A program made the position numbers and the translations under genes. Shown here piece by piece: positions 62,782 to 64,000 of a DNA stretch of 64,000 nucleotides (the first letter of the stretch is position 1; each line of letters opens with the position of its first letter). Source of the DNA: Microbacterium sp. SLBN-154 (GTDB lineage Bacteria > Actinomycetota > Actinomycetes > Actinomycetales > Microbacteriaceae); the NCBI RefSeq assembly GCF_006715565.1, contig NZ_VFNL01000001.1, positions 310,001-374,000 on the forward strand. Reading direction: 5' to 3'. Below the pieces are notes generated by a model. The model made no database searches and was not told where the DNA came from. It saw only the letters and a program-made list of their open reading frames with translations.

Positions 62782-64000
62782 ATGCCCCTCTGGAAGCTGC
62801 ACGGAGACGGCCGCACCGTCGCACCCGGAAGCGTCGTCGGCCCGCAGGAACGCCTCAACTGGGGAGCGACGATCGCCCTCGGCATCCAGCACGTCATCGC
62901 GATGTTCGGTGCGACGTTCCTCGTTCCGGTGCTCACCGGCTTCCCGGTCTCGACCACGCTGCTCTTCTCCGGCGTCGGCACCCTCCTCTTCCTCCTCATC
63001 ACACGCAACCGTCTGCCCAGCTATCTGGGATCGTCGTTCGCCTTCATCGCCCCCGTCACCGCCGCCACCGCCTCGCAGGGCATGGGCTCGGCGCTGGCGG
63101 GCATCGTCGCCGTCGGCGTGCTGCTCGCCGCTGTCGGCGTCGTGGTCCAGCTCGCCGGTCTCGGCTGGATCGAAAAGCTGATGCCGCCGGTCGTGGCGGG
63201 AGCCATCGTCGCCCTCATCGGCTTCAACCTCGCCCCGGTGGCGTGGGACAGCTATCAGCAGCAGCCGGTGATCGCGACGGTCACCCTGACCGCCGTCATC
63301 CTCTTCAGCGTTCTGTTCCGCGGCTTCCTCGGGCGCATCTCGATCTTCCTCGGTGTCGTGGTGGGGTACGTCGTCGCCCTTCTCGTGGGCGCCGTCGACT
63401 TCACCGCCGTCGGTGAGGCCGCCTGGGTGGGCCTCCCTGAGTTCCAGATCGCCGACTTCGGCTCGCCCGGCACGTGGAGCGTCATCGCGATGTTCCTGCC
63501 CGTCGTGCTGGTGCTCATCGCCGAGAACGTCGGGCACGTCCGTGGCGTGGCGACGATGACGGATGCCTCGGTGAACCGCTCGACCGGACGCGCCCTCATC
63601 GCCGACGGAGCCGCCACCACGCTCGCGGGGTTCTTCGGCGGTTCGGGCACGACGACCTACGGCGAGAACATCGGCGTGATGGCGGCGACGCGGGTGTACT
63701 CCACCGCGGCGTACTGGGTGGCGGGAGCCACCGCCATCCTGCTCAGCCTGTCACCGAAGGTGGGGGCGCTGTTCAACTCGATCCCCGCGGGGGTGCTCGG
63801 GGGTGTCACCACCGCCCTGTACGGGCTGATCGGCATCATCGGCATCAAGATCTGGGTCGACAACCGTGTGGACTTCTCCCGGCCCGTCAACCAGTACACC
63901 GCGGCCGTCGCCCTGGTCGTCGCCATCGCCGGTTTCACCCTCGAGTGGGGCGACTTCCAGCTCGGGGCGATCGTGCTGGGAACGGCCGCGGCGCTCGTGA
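62782..64000 (+). CDS. Uracil/xanthine permease, NCS2 (UraA) family, C-terminus cut off
   Basis: This inner-membrane proton symporter for a nucleobase shows 406 residues before the right edge. The N-terminus LNWGATIALGIQHVIAMFGA is the UraA-type helix 1. The family motif region PVVLVLIAENVGHVRGVATM (helix 8, with the Glu that binds substrate) and GGSGTTTYGENIGVMAATRV (helix 10, with the second Glu) are intact. Uracil-type rather than purine-type is favoured by the AENVGH and TYGENIGV wording. The start is fixed by GGAAGGAAG 8-16 nt upstream. It salvages bases beside the purine genes. Confidence 0.92.
   Translation, partial: MPLWKLHGDGRTVAPGSVVGPQERLNWGATIALGIQHVIAMFGATFLVPVLTGFPVSTTLLFSGVGTLLFLLITRNRLPSYLGSSFAFIAPVTAATASQGMGSALAGIVAVGVLLAAVGVVVQLAGLGWIEKLMPPVVAGAIVALIGFNLAPVAWDSYQQQPVIATVTLTAVILFSVLFRGFLGRISIFLGVVVGYVVALLVGAVDFTAVGEAAWVGLPEFQIADFGSPGTWSVIAMFLPVVLVLIAENVGHVRGVATMTDASVNRSTGRALIADGAATTLAGFFGGSGTTTYGENIGVMAATRVYSTAAYWVAGATAILLSLSPKVGALFNSIPAGVLGGVTTALYGLIGIIGIKIWVDNRVDFSRPVNQYTAAVALVVAIAGFTLEWGDFQLGAIVLGTAAALV

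Overview
The window is high-GC (about 70%) chromosomal DNA. It has densely packed genes, many GTG starts, ATGA/GTGA stop-start overlaps and many apparently leaderless promoters. Gene content points to an actinobacterium of the family Microbacteriaceae, most like Microbacterium: a DUF3516 Ski2-like helicase, DUF3073, an Rv2578c-type radical SAM protein, a TIGR02611 (PGPGW) protein, a YkoE-type ECF transporter and a proteorhodopsin-like pump. This assignment is inference; no rRNA or marker alignment was possible. I see no rRNA, tRNA, IS element, prophage or CRISPR array.

Layout. 1-9.9 kb: a LacI-controlled GH42 beta-galactosidase (cut by the left edge), an AraC regulator divergent from a phytanoyl-CoA-type dioxygenase, proline iminopeptidase plus a membrane-anchored zinc peptidase, malate dehydrogenase plus a Na+/H+ antiporter, a catalytically dead resolvase-fold protein and a flavin reductase. 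9.9-10.8 kb: seven copies of a 59-bp palindrome-ended repeat. 10.8-25.2 kb: UvrA2-like ATPase, 3-methyladenine glycosylase, acyl-CoA oxidase, formate-THF ligase (behind a run of five hairpins), RecQ, DUF1697, DUF4262, the DUF3516 helicase, a small GNAT protein and pirin. 25.2-26.0 kb: a regular tandem array with an 82/73/73-bp period. 26-35 kb: a large secreted subtilase, then an ECF transporter (S component, fused double ATPase, T component) interrupted by an oppositely oriented D-Ala-D-Ala carboxypeptidase; DtxR-like boxes lie near its start sites. 35-46.6 kb: acyl-CoA dehydrogenase, a proton-pumping rhodopsin, a VanY-type carboxypeptidase, radical SAM protein, a DEAD-box RNA helicase with a long repetitive N-terminus, DUF998 and an RND exporter. 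46.7-53.2 kb: a CrcB pair, topoisomerase IB, small stress-type proteins, a MerR/TipAS regulator, a DUF4097-PadR pair, a universal stress protein, DUF3073 and a PGPGW protein. 53.3-64 kb: purine biosynthesis (purF-purM leftwards, purD and purC rightwards), small membrane proteins, an SCP2 protein, an ABC exporter and a nucleobase permease cut by the right edge.

The genes are mostly ordinary chromosomal functions. The unusual material lies between them: several unrelated families of hairpin-forming repeats concentrated between convergent genes, well-formed operator palindromes at several regulated promoters, a recurring TANNNT-N6/7-RTG leaderless start signature, and an apparent excess of the word GGATGC/GCATCC. 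The ECF cassette with iron-box-like promoters is the best candidate for an undescribed functional assignment.
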